Assembly (NCBI GenBank): GCA_938008575.1
Contig: CALLKB010000052.1
Coordinates: forward strand, 1-8,591
Length of the DNA stretch: 8,591 bases
Origin: an uncultured Cytophagaceae bacterium
GTDB taxonomy: Bacteria > Bacteroidota > Bacteroidia > Cytophagales > Spirosomataceae
Direction of reading: 5' to 3'
The notes beneath the pieces were generated by a model, which worked only from the letters and a program-made list of their open reading frames with translations, was not told the origin of the DNA and ran no database searches. The translations under genes were made by a program, and so were the position numbers. This document shows, piece after piece, positions 1-6,278 of this stretch (position 1 is its first letter; each line of letters opens with the position of its first letter).

Positions 1-83
1 CGTCAATCATTTCGGTTGGTGCATCCAATTTGCTAGTCGCAGATTTGAACGTGTCAACCTATTTCACCCAGGAAAATAACTAA
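1..83 (+). CDS. 3' end of an unidentified head-tail or tail gene (partial)
   Basis: The reading frame starting at base 3 is open from the left edge and ends at TAA 81-83; the last residues read ADLNVSTYFTQENN. Only about 26 codons are visible, so no family can be named. It sits directly upstream of the major tail protein, where siphoviruses usually encode a tail terminator or another neck protein, so that role is a positional guess. Its stop codon overlaps the Shine-Dalgarno sequence (AAGGAG, 82-87) of the next gene. The frame starting at base 2 is also open to 79, but it carries no coding signature and ends away from the ribosome site. Confidence 0.55.
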   Translation, partial: SIISVGASNLLVADLNVSTYFTQENN

Positions 84-92
84 GGAGCAAAA

Positions 93-485
93 ATGGCAAC
101 AACTATCATCACGGGTAGAGACATCACATTCACCATTGATGGTGATACGTTCGATGCTCAGGCCACATCGGCAACACTCGAAATTGAATCAACAATCAAC
201 ACATACCAAACACTCGATGGTAAGGCGTATTACACAACCGATACCCAGGGAACATTTAACGTTGAAATGCTCCAGGATTTTGGTGCCGCAACATCATTGT
301 GTGAGGCATTGTGGAACGCAGCTGCATCGGCACCAAATACTGCATTGCCAGTGGTTTTCACCGTTGCCGGCGTCGCATACGTGTTCGATGTGCAACCAAT
401 TTTCCCATCATTGGGTGGAACTGCGCCTGATGCGCTAACTGCCTCACTAGCATTCACCTGCGTAACTACGCCGGCGTTAGACTAA
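93..485 (+). CDS. Major tail (tube) protein
   Basis: This 130-aa protein is predicted to form the stacked rings of the siphovirus tail tube. It has the beta-rich, Thr/Ala-rich composition and small size of actinophage tube proteins. Recognisable stretches are TLDGKAYYTTDTQGTF in the first half and FPSLGGTAPDALTASLAF near the C-terminus. The start is set by AAGGAG at 82-87, five bases before ATG 93. Context agrees: a frameshifted tail assembly chaperone and a tape measure gene follow, the usual siphovirus order. There is no C-terminal Ig-like decoration domain. The assignment rests on family resemblance plus synteny, not on an alignment. Confidence 0.82.
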   Translation: MATTIITGRDITFTIDGDTFDAQATSATLEIESTINTYQTLDGKAYYTTDTQGTFNVEMLQDFGAATSLCEALWNAAASAPNTALPVVFTVAGVAYVFDVQPIFPSLGGTAPDALTASLAFTCVTTPALD

Positions 486-503
486 TAAAGGGAGATCGGG
501 AGA

Positions 504-785
504 ATGAAAACTGCAATCACGATCGAATTCCAATCTGGTGAGGTGGCAACCTACGTCGCTGCCCCACCGGAATGGATGAAATGGGAAAACAAAACAGGCA
601 AGACAATTCAACAGGCTAGTGAAATCGGAATCAGCGATTTACTATTTTTGGCCTATAACGCCATGAAACGTGAAAACGCTGGAAAGCCGGTTAAGCCATT
701 TGAAGTGTGGACGGAAACCGTTTCGGATGTGAGGTTCGATGATGGGGACCCAAAAGCCACCAGCGAGGCAGTCTCAGCCGGCTAG
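504..785 (+). CDS. Tail assembly chaperone, short (G-like) form
   Basis: This 93-aa acidic/amphipathic protein is the unshifted product of the tail chaperone locus. By analogy with lambda gpG, it would bind the tape measure protein and help tube subunits polymerise around it. The family pattern is visible: a short beta start (AITIEFQSGEVATY), then PPEWMKWENKTGK, then LLFLAYNAMKREN, where W, LA and R are the usual conserved positions. The start is ATG 504 with AAGGGAG at 488-494, nine bases upstream; a closer GGGAG at 498-502 is too near to act. About 10 codons before the stop lies a -1 slippery heptamer (749-755) that produces the longer form described separately. Confidence 0.8.
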   Translation: MKTAITIEFQSGEVATYVAAPPEWMKWENKTGKTIQQASEIGISDLLFLAYNAMKRENAGKPVKPFEVWTETVSDVRFDDGDPKATSEAVSAG

Positions 786-889
786 TCATTGAACTAGCGA
801 TTGCCACGCAAATTCCCATGTCGGAATGGGATACCGCCGAAAAGATTTTGACCGCGTTGGAAGTATTGGAGCAGCGAAATGGCCGATGA
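504..889 (+). CDS. Tail assembly chaperone, -1 frameshifted (G-T-like) form
   Basis: Translation starts at 504, reads 84 codons to the AAA at 753-755, slips back one base and continues from 755 to TGA 887-889, giving a predicted 128-aa protein. The -1 frame is open from just after TGA 740-742. Its extra 44 residues include LVIELAIATQIPMSEW and ILTALEVLEQRNGR, the short helix pair (LAI.T.I...W, then a T.ALEVL helix) typical of the second half of actinophage tail chaperones. No start codon with a ribosome site would make this segment a separate gene, and the segment otherwise leaves an unexplained gap before 879. The fusion form presumably recruits tape measure while the short form coats it, as with lambda gpGT. 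Confidence 0.8.
749..755 (+). promoter_or_regulatory. -1 ribosomal frameshift slippery heptamer CCCAAAA
   Basis: C CCA AAA fits the X XXY YYZ rule exactly, in frame with gene 504 (CCA = 750-752, AAA = 753-755). After slippage both tRNAs can re-pair as CCC AAA. It lies in the only 40-base overlap where a -1 shift is possible (between TGA 740-742 of the -1 frame and TAG 783-785 of the 0 frame). A GGC/GCC-rich stretch at 767-782 could fold weakly downstream, but no strong stimulatory stem is evident. Confidence 0.82.
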
Positions 890-1334
890 CGCTATTGCTT
901 ACGATAAAGCCGAACTGCGCAAAATTGTTGGTGCATTTAAGGCAATGGACGAACAGGCGGTCCAGGAAGCGAAATTAGTTTCCGGGGCATTGGCCGAATA
1001 TCTCCAGGGCAAAATTTCAACAAAGGCGAGCAGTCTGCAATCGAGCAATGTAGCCAGCCGCATCGCCGAAGGTTCACGGGTAAGCAAGTCAAGCAAAATC
1101 GGTGAAATTTCATTTGGTTTCGTATCGCAGAAATTTTCAGGTGGAGCAACTACCCGTGACCTGTGGGGTGGATCGGAATTTGGATCGAATCGGTTCAAGC
1201 AATTTCCAGTGTGGTCAGGCCGTGAAGGTCGAGGATCACGCGGTTGGTTTATTTATCCAACCCTGCGTGCCGAACAGCCTTATATCATTAACGAATGGGA
1301 AAATTCATTCAGTAAAATTGCGAAGGAGTGGTGA
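879..1334 (+). CDS. Possible gp10-like tail completion / minor tail protein
   Basis: This 151-aa protein has an alpha-helical N-terminal half (about residues 8-70, AELRKIVGAFKAMDEQAVQEAK...). Its C-terminal half is rich in Gly/aromatic residues, with GGSEFGSNRFKQFP, a Gly/Arg-rich WSGREGRGSRGWF stretch, then IYPTLRAEQPYIINEWENSF. The last element resembles the 'P-x-(I/L)R...p-I...W' tail seen in HK97 gp10-like proteins, which cap or complete tails. ATG 879 overlaps the frameshifted chaperone by 11 bases and has GGAG at 868-871. Position between chaperone and tape measure is unusual for a gp10-like protein, which normally lies upstream of the tube gene, so it could instead be another minor tail factor. 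The family call is tentative. Confidence 0.5.
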   Translation: MADDAIAYDKAELRKIVGAFKAMDEQAVQEAKLVSGALAEYLQGKISTKASSLQSSNVASRIAEGSRVSKSSKIGEISFGFVSQKFSGGATTRDLWGGSEFGSNRFKQFPVWSGREGRGSRGWFIYPTLRAEQPYIINEWENSFSKIAKEW

Positions 1335-2806
1335 TGGCCGGTCAAGGTTCAAGAACGCTAAAACTCTCCATTTTGGGTGATGTTGACAATCTAAAGAAAA
1401 GCCTGAACACCGGTGCAGATGAAGTCTCGTCATTTGGCGATAAGTTAGGAAAATTCGGCAAGGTAGCCGGTGCCGCATTCGCAGCCGCTGGAGCCGCCGC
1501 TGCAGTTTATGCCGGCAAATTATTGGTCGATGGAGTAAAAGCGGCCATCGAGGATGAAGCGGCCCAGGCTAAGTTAGCCGGCACGCTGGTCAACGTTACC
1601 GGTGCAACTGACAAACAAATTGCAGCCATCGAATCGCAGATCACAAAAACATCGTTATTAACGGGCATTACCGACGATGAATTACGGCCTAGTTTTGAAA
1701 GATTGGTTCGAGCAACAGGTGATTCTGATGAGGCCCTAAAACTTCAGGCCCTTGCAATCGATGTCGCAGCCGGCAGCGGAAAATCGCTGGAAACCGTCAC
1801 AAACGCAATGGCGAAGGCCGCCGAAGGCAATGAAGGTGCATTGGCAAAATTAGGTGTTGGCCTGGACGCAGCTACATTAAAAACGATGTCCATGGATCAA
1901 ATCACCGCGACATTGGCCGAAAATTTTGGTGGTCAGGCCGCAGAAAAGGCAGACACATTCGCTGGCAAAATGGATCGCTTGCAGGTTGCATTCAATGAAG
2001 GCAAGGAAACCGTAGGTTCATTCGTACTCGATGCCATCACGCCGATGGTGACCGGTTTCGTGGATAAAGTTATTCCAACAATCCAGGCATTAGCCGAGGA
2101 ATTAGGACCGAAATTAAAACCGGTTTTCGAAGCGTTGACCGGATACATTCGTGATTTTGTAATTCCAACATTCGAAGCAATTTGGGCATTTATTACGGAT
2201 TACGTTATCCCAGCGTTACAAAGTTATTTAACACCAATTATTGATGGCTTGCGATCTGCATTTGAAAAGGTAACGGGTAAGATCGAGGAAAACCGAGAAA
2301 AATTGGCCCCATTGCTTGAATTATTCAAAACCGTTGCCAAATTTGTTCGTGACGTTTATGCACCGATTGTTGGCAAAATTTTGGGGGCTGCATTTGATAC
2401 GTTGGGAACTGCCATCGGAATTGTAATTGATTTATTTGCGACCTTGGTTGATTTGGTCAATAAGGCATTCAATGCAATCAAAAACATTGTTAATTTCATC
2501 AAAAACAATCCGGTCACCCAGGCAATCGGTGGGGCCATCGATACAGTATTTGGCGGCGGTAGGGCCAACGGTGGACCTGTTTCAGGAGGCACGTCATACC
2601 TGGTCGGCGAACGCGGCCCGGAGATTTTCACGCCTAGATCAAACGGATCGATTATTCCAAACAATGCCATGGGTGGGGGAACGGTCATCAACCTGAACGT
2701 ATCCGGTGCCATCGATCCCGAAGGTACGGCCCGAACGATTATCAACGTTTTGAATGATTCGTTCTACCGTGGAACAGGTGGAGCCGGGCAGCTGGTGACC
2801 TCATGA
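1334..2806 (+). CDS. Tape measure protein (short)
   Basis: This 490-aa protein would set tail length and line the tube lumen before DNA ejection. The N-terminus (LSILGDVDNLKKSL) is the common start of actinophage tape measures, followed by an Ala/Gly-rich hydrophobic segment (about residues 44-66). A long helical body with repeated hydrophobic stretches and FVIPTF / YVIPAL motifs fills the middle. Near the C-terminus is the hallmark RANGGPVSGGTSYLVGERGP, then EIFTPRSNG. The start chosen is ATG 1334, with AAGGAG at 1323-1328 five bases upstream and a 1-base overlap with the previous stop; in-frame GTG 1328 overlaps that Shine-Dalgarno and is unlikely. At roughly 1.5 angstrom per residue, a tail near 70-75 nm is expected (inference). 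No muralytic domain is visible. Confidence 0.92.
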   Translation: MAGQGSRTLKLSILGDVDNLKKSLNTGADEVSSFGDKLGKFGKVAGAAFAAAGAAAAVYAGKLLVDGVKAAIEDEAAQAKLAGTLVNVTGATDKQIAAIESQITKTSLLTGITDDELRPSFERLVRATGDSDEALKLQALAIDVAAGSGKSLETVTNAMAKAAEGNEGALAKLGVGLDAATLKTMSMDQITATLAENFGGQAAEKADTFAGKMDRLQVAFNEGKETVGSFVLDAITPMVTGFVDKVIPTIQALAEELGPKLKPVFEALTGYIRDFVIPTFEAIWAFITDYVIPALQSYLTPIIDGLRSAFEKVTGKIEENREKLAPLLELFKTVAKFVRDVYAPIVGKILGAAFDTLGTAIGIVIDLFATLVDLVNKAFNAIKNIVNFIKNNPVTQAIGGAIDTVFGGGRANGGPVSGGTSYLVGERGPEIFTPRSNGSIIPNNAMGGGTVINLNVSGAIDPEGTARTIINVLNDSFYRGTGGAGQLVTS

Positions 2807-4050
2807 CGCAATGGAGTCCAATTTGGCAGGTTGAAATTAATGGGGTGAATTACACTAACTACACATTGGCAAATCTTTCAATTACATCAGGTCGAACAAA
2901 CATTTATGAACAAGCCCAGGCAGGCTACGTTTCCATGGAATTGATCAATTTTGATCAGGCTGCCATTCCATTCCAAATAAATGATTCAATAGGAATTTCG
3001 GTATATAACTCGTCGAACGCATTGATTCCCATTTTCGGCGGCAATGTGGTCGATCTAGGTGTTTCAATTTCAGAATCGGGCAGTGTTGGATTTACTCAGC
3101 GAATTTCGATCACTGCGTTGGGAGCATTGGCCCGATTGCCTAAAGCATTGACCAATGGCGTTTTGGCGAAAGATTATGACGGCACTCAGATCGCAACAAT
3201 TTTGCGTCAAGTATTGTTTAACACCTGGGTGGAAATACCTGGAGCAATTCAATGGAATACCTACGATCCAACCGAAACGTGGGCTAATGCTCAAAACACC
3301 GGATTCGGCGAAATCGATCAGCCTGGCAATTATGAATTGGCGGCTCGAACATCAAACCGAACCGATGTGTACTCACTGGTTGCGGCATTGGCATCATCAG
3401 GGCTGGGTTATATTTATGAAGATTCAGCCGGCCGAATTGGGTACGCCGATTCAGACCATCGCAGCGCATATTTGTCGGCCAACGGATACGTCGATTTAAC
3501 TGCCAATGACGCATTGGCCCGTGGCATTTCAATGATTACAAAGGCCGGTGACGTTCGAAACAATGTTACGGTCAAATACGATGCAACCGGATCATCAGAA
3601 AAATCAGCTAGTGATTCGGCATCGATCGGCCTTTATGGTAATTTGTCGCAAATATTTTCCACAACGTTACACAATGCCGCTGATGCCGAGGATCAGGCCC
3701 AATTTTATTTAACCCTGCGTGCATATCCCAGGGCATCATTCAACGCGGTGACGTGGGAATTGACCAATCCCGAAATTTCAGATTCGGACCGTAATTCACT
3801 CATTGGTGTTTTCATGGGAATGCCCGTCAACCTGGCAAACCTGCCATTGAACATGAACGCCGGTGAATTTTTGGGATTTGTCGAAGGGTGGACATTTTCG
3901 GCAAATTACAACACGCTTGCCGTCACATTGATCATGTCACCGATATCATTCAGCTTGCAGGCAATGAGGTGGAATTCAGTGCCGGTCACGGAACAATGGA
4001 ACACGGTCAGCGCAACACTAGATTGGGAGAATGCCACATTGGTGGCGTAA
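2803..4050 (+). CDS. Minor tail protein, probable baseplate hub
   Basis: This 415-aa, beta-rich protein starts four bases inside the tape measure gene (ATGA overlap, GGTGA at 2794-2798). The N-terminal part (WQVEINGVNYTNYTLANLSI ... PFQINDSIGISVYNS ... IFGGNVVDL) resembles the hub/OB-fold region of tail-associated proteins that sit at the tail tip. The middle (about 130-290) is irregular, with DVYSLVAALASSGLGYIYED. The C-terminal 26 residues carry three nine-residue units beginning with Trp (W390, W399, W408: WNSVPVTEQ / WNTVSATLD / WENATLVA). It is the only gene between tape measure and fibre, so it may combine distal-tail and hub roles. The structural assignment is from synteny and pattern resemblance. 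Confidence 0.75.
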   Translation: MTQWSPIWQVEINGVNYTNYTLANLSITSGRTNIYEQAQAGYVSMELINFDQAAIPFQINDSIGISVYNSSNALIPIFGGNVVDLGVSISESGSVGFTQRISITALGALARLPKALTNGVLAKDYDGTQIATILRQVLFNTWVEIPGAIQWNTYDPTETWANAQNTGFGEIDQPGNYELAARTSNRTDVYSLVAALASSGLGYIYEDSAGRIGYADSDHRSAYLSANGYVDLTANDALARGISMITKAGDVRNNVTVKYDATGSSEKSASDSASIGLYGNLSQIFSTTLHNAADAEDQAQFYLTLRAYPRASFNAVTWELTNPEISDSDRNSLIGVFMGMPVNLANLPLNMNAGEFLGFVEGWTFSANYNTLAVTLIMSPISFSLQAMRWNSVPVTEQWNTVSATLDWENATLVA

Positions 4051-4059
4051 GGGGAAAAT

Positions 4060-4983
4060 ATGAGCAATCCAACATCGAACTTCAATTGGCAAATGCCGAC
4101 GAACACAGATTTGGTCACTGATCTGCCGGCCGATTTCGAAGTGTTCGGTCAAGCCGTTGACACAACATTGGCCGATCTTAAAGGTGGGACAACCGGTCAA
4201 ATTCTTTCAAAGGCTACAAACGCCGACATGGATTTTGTGTGGACCACTGCGACACCCGGTGACATTACCGGCGTCACGGCTGGCGTTGGTATTTCTGGCG
4301 GTGGAACCTCCGGTGATGTAACGGTAACAAATTCAATGGCAACCGCAATGACAACAAAAGGTGATTTAGTGGTTGCCACTGGTTCAGGCACTTTCGTTCG
4401 TCAAGCGGTTGGAACAAATGGCCAGGTGTTAACGGCAGATTCTGCGCAGGCAGATGGTGTCACATGGGCCACACCATCGACGGGTGCATTGGTATTGACA
4501 GGATCAGCGGATTTCACAACATCAAGTGCGGTCAACATCAATAATTGTTTTTCTGCGACATACAACAACTATCACGTCGAAATTGATTTAACGGCGGTAT
4601 CGGCTACCGATGCAGATTTCCATGCAAGAATGAGAGCAAGCGGTACAGATAATACATCTTCTGCCTATCGAAGCCAACAATTATTGCAACGCGATGGAAC
4701 GGTAGGCGGTGCAGGTTACAATACTGACACAAAGTTCCAACTTCACGCAATGGCTTCATCAAAAGTTAAACTGCTTGGCTGGAATGGTGATATCAAAGAT
4801 CCATTCAATGCCACAAATACTAAAATTCTTTTCCATGCTCTAACATCAAATTCGTCTGATACTTATCAACTAGTTTTGGCTGGGAATCATAACGTGGACA
4901 CTTCTTACGATGGAATAACTTTTTATCCATCAACAGGAACAATATCAGGCAAGATCCGTATCTATGGCTACGCACTAAGTTAG
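4060..4983 (+). CDS. Receptor-binding / tail fibre protein
   Basis: This 307-aa protein has a strong ribosome site (AAGGGG 4049-4054, five bases before ATG). Residues 1-42 (FNWQMPTNTDLVTDLPADFE...) form the attachment-type N-terminus seen in many pelagic and freshwater phage fibres. Two ungapped repeats follow: G43TTGQILSKA...W61 and G118TNGQVLTAD...W136, separated by PGDITGVTAGVGISGGGTSG. From about residue 145 the protein changes to a globular, beta-rich, Ser/Thr/Asn-rich domain ending in ISGKIRIYGYALS, a common ending for phage carbohydrate-binding heads. By hand count GC falls from about 52% (4261-4500) to about 38% (4741-4980), and AGA arginine codons appear, suggesting the receptor-binding head has been exchanged. 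No enzymatic motif is visible. Confidence 0.78.
   Translation: MSNPTSNFNWQMPTNTDLVTDLPADFEVFGQAVDTTLADLKGGTTGQILSKATNADMDFVWTTATPGDITGVTAGVGISGGGTSGDVTVTNSMATAMTTKGDLVVATGSGTFVRQAVGTNGQVLTADSAQADGVTWATPSTGALVLTGSADFTTSSAVNINNCFSATYNNYHVEIDLTAVSATDADFHARMRASGTDNTSSAYRSQQLLQRDGTVGGAGYNTDTKFQLHAMASSKVKLLGWNGDIKDPFNATNTKILFHALTSNSSDTYQLVLAGNHNVDTSYDGITFYPSTGTISGKIRIYGYALS
4186..4482 (+). repeat. Two-copy GTxGQ(I/V)L...W protein repeat in the fibre gene
   Basis: Codons 43-66 (4186-4257) and 118-141 (4411-4482) encode two copies that align without gaps: G-T-x-G-Q-(I/V)-L at the start and W exactly 18 residues after the first G in each. The DNA itself has diverged, so this is an old structural repeat rather than a recent duplication. 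Confidence 0.7.
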
Positions 4984-4991
4984 GACGAAAA

Positions 4992-5204
4992 ATGGCAATT
5001 GCAACAGAAGTATTTGCAAACGAAAACCGTGTTATCGAACGCGAAATGACCGATGAAGAATTGGCAGAAATGGCGGCCAATCATCAAGCTGATCAGGCGG
5101 CTAAGGCTGCCGCCGATTTAGAAGCTGCACAAAAAATTGCAGATCGTGAAGCGGTTTTGCTACGCCTGGGCATGACATCGGATGAGGCCGCGTTATTTCT
5201 ATGA
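4992..5204 (+). CDS. Small helical protein downstream of tail fibre, unknown function
   Basis: This 70-aa protein is almost entirely helical and charged: REMTDEELAEMAAN, then QADQAAKAAADLEAAQKIAD, likely a coiled coil over residues 18-53. It ends in LLRLGMTSDEAALFL, a short helix-turn-helix-like ending common in small phage proteins encoded just after tail fibres. The start has a modest AGGA (4982-4985) six bases upstream. The stop overlaps the endolysin start (ATGA at 5201). It could be a fibre chaperone or a small virion component; the sequence does not decide. Confidence 0.65.
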   Translation: MAIATEVFANENRVIEREMTDEELAEMAANHQADQAAKAAADLEAAQKIADREAVLLRLGMTSDEAALFL

Positions 5205-5659
5205 TTTCGCATAACGGTTGGCCTGCATCAAAAAATCGGCCCGAAATAGGCATTGAAGCGTTTTTGATTCCAGGCACAAAAATCAAATTGCATTGTGCCA
5301 AATCGGTTGCACCTTTATTGGTGGGATTTGCCGGCGAATTCCATGACCTGATTGAACCCATCGATGAAGGTGGCCTAGATGATTGGGGCTATTGTTTCCG
5401 AATGGTACGTGGCAGCACGGACAAACTGAGCAATCATTCAAGCGGAACCGCCATCGACCTAAATGCCACCCGTCACCCACTAGGCAAAATCGGGACATTC
5501 CCAAATGAGAAAGTTCCCATGATCCGAGCATTGGCCAAAAAATACGGTCTAATTTGGGGTGGAGATTACAAAAACAGAAAAGATGAAATGCATTTTGAAA
5601 TCGCATTGACGCCGGCGAAAGTCGCTGCGCTAATCAAGAAACTGGAGATGTCCAAATGA
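5201..5659 (+). CDS. Endolysin: M15-family peptidoglycan peptidase
   Basis: This 152-aa protein carries the complete zinc-peptidase signature of the M15 (VanY/Ply500/CwlK-like) fold. SNHSSGTAID gives zinc ligands H79 and D86 (SxHxxGxAxD), and DEMHFE gives the third ligand H131 with D128 placed as the catalytic acid (DxxH, as in the M15C group). WGGDY (119-123) is the usual segment before the second motif. Such enzymes cut peptide stems or cross-links of peptidoglycan during lysis. There is no signal peptide and no separate cell-wall-binding domain, so export should depend on the downstream holin candidates. ATG 5201 overlaps the previous stop. No good Shine-Dalgarno lies close by (GAGG is 13 bases away), which suggests translational coupling. 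Exact bond specificity cannot be read. Confidence 0.88.
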   Translation: MISHNGWPASKNRPEIGIEAFLIPGTKIKLHCAKSVAPLLVGFAGEFHDLIEPIDEGGLDDWGYCFRMVRGSTDKLSNHSSGTAIDLNATRHPLGKIGTFPNEKVPMIRALAKKYGLIWGGDYKNRKDEMHFEIALTPAKVAALIKKLEMSK

Positions 5660-5841
5660 TCCAATTTAAAGCAATGGCGGCATCATGGTTGCGTTCATTT
5701 TTAGCCGCTGGACTGGCTGTGTACATGGCAGGCGTGACCGATCCTAAGGCGATTTTAATGGCTGGCCTTGCCGCCGTTGCCCCGGTGATTCTTAGGTACC
5801 TAAATCCCAACGATGCCGCATTTGGTAACAATGACAAATGA
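5656..5841 (+). CDS. Holin candidate, two transmembrane helices
   Basis: This 61-aa protein has two hydrophobic helices, about residues 11-27 (WLRSFLAAGLAVYMAGV) and 32-48 (AILMAGLAAVAPVILRY), joined by a short TDPK turn, with a polar tail (NPNDAAFGNNDK). Small two-helix proteins right after an endolysin are the standard place and shape for actinophage holins (r1t/class II type), which open the membrane at the programmed lysis time. ATG 5656 overlaps the endolysin stop (ATGA) and has GGAG at 5644-5647. Holin activity is inferred from topology and position. Confidence 0.75.
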   Translation: MIQFKAMAASWLRSFLAAGLAVYMAGVTDPKAILMAGLAAVAPVILRYLNPNDAAFGNNDK

Positions 5842-6029
5842 CCGAAGCAATCGCCGCGATCGGATTGATCGCCGCTGCAACGATTTCGTCGATTGCCGCC
5901 ATTTTCGCAGCTAAGGCCGAAAAGAATTCCAGGCCTGTATCAAATGGATTTGCCGACGGTATTCGCGGCGATGTACGGGAAATTCGTTCATTACTTATCG
6001 AGCATTTAAAGGATCATCCAAAGGCTTAG
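5838..6029 (+). CDS. Small membrane protein with one N-terminal helix, probable lysis accessory
   Basis: This 63-aa protein has an Ala/Ile-rich transmembrane segment at residues 3-25 followed by a charged, helical tail containing SNGFADGIRGDVREIR and IEHLKDHP. The NGFA...IR..L.EHL..HP tail is often seen in small actinophage proteins encoded beside the holin. It could be a second holin, an antiholin or a pinholin-like regulator; nothing in the sequence separates these. ATG 5838 overlaps the stop of the previous gene by four bases and lacks its own good ribosome site, implying coupled translation with the holin candidate. Confidence 0.65.
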   Translation: MTEAIAAIGLIAAATISSIAAIFAAKAEKNSRPVSNGFADGIRGDVREIRSLLIEHLKDHPKA

Positions 6030-6030
6030 A

Positions 6031-6050
6031 CACGCCGAAAATCAGGCGTG
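6031..6050 (+). terminator. Hairpin after the lysis genes, possible rho-independent terminator
   Basis: CACGCC (6031-6036) pairs perfectly with GGCGTG (6045-6050) around an 8-base loop, starting two bases after TAG 6027-6029. The following bases (AATCTTGATTTTG) contain only a broken T tract, so termination would be weak. Position at the end of the coupled lysis genes and at one of the few real gaps in the window (6030-6122) supports a transcript boundary. Confidence 0.4.
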
Positions 6051-6122
6051 AATCTTGATTTTGTCGGTCCAATGCGTCACATTATCTCCAGGCAGACCAA
6101 CCAACTGCCATCGGGAGAAAAA

Positions 6123-6278
6123 ATGAGCATGGAACAAATCATTGGGTTCGCGGTTTTGGCCCAGTTATCAATCGGAACAATCCTGTATTCAATGGGGTAT
6201 CGGGACGGCAAATCGGTGGGCTACCATCATGGCCGGTCAGTTGGCATGGCGTTGGGCAAATCTAAGGTGGCCAAATAA
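6123..6278 (+). CDS. Small membrane protein with GxxxG ladder
   Basis: This 51-aa protein has one hydrophobic helix (about residues 5-24, IIGFAVLAQLSIGTILYSM). It is followed by a tail in which glycines fall every four residues: G25, G29, G33, G37, G41, G45 (GYRDGKSVGYHHGRSVGMALG). Such spacing puts one smooth face on a helix and favours tight helix packing. The start is ATG 6123 with GGGAG at 6113-6117; the frame extends upstream to GTG 6048, but that lies in the hairpin and has no ribosome site. The stop overlaps the next ATG (TAATG). It may be a further lysis or membrane protein; function is unknown. Confidence 0.65.
   Translation: MSMEQIIGFAVLAQLSIGTILYSMGYRDGKSVGYHHGRSVGMALGKSKVAK

Noticed and set aside
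1102..1380. 92-codon + strand frame across the end of the gp10-like gene and the start of tape measure
   Set aside because: It overlaps two well-supported genes in another frame, has no ribosome site and shows no recognisable protein features.
2356..2745. 129-codon reverse-strand frame inside the tape measure gene
   Set aside because: It is antisense to a clear gene, and its Pro/Ser-rich composition is what the reverse of Gly/Ala-rich coding DNA gives.
4060..4983. Enzymatic tailspike (depolymerase) reading of the fibre gene
   Set aside because: At 307 aa there is no long beta-helix repeat set and no catalytic motif; the layout fits a non-enzymatic binding head.
6048..6122. GTG start at 6048 for the small GxxxG protein
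   Set aside because: It lies in the hairpin arm without a ribosome site; ATG 6123 has GGGAG and directly precedes the membrane helix.
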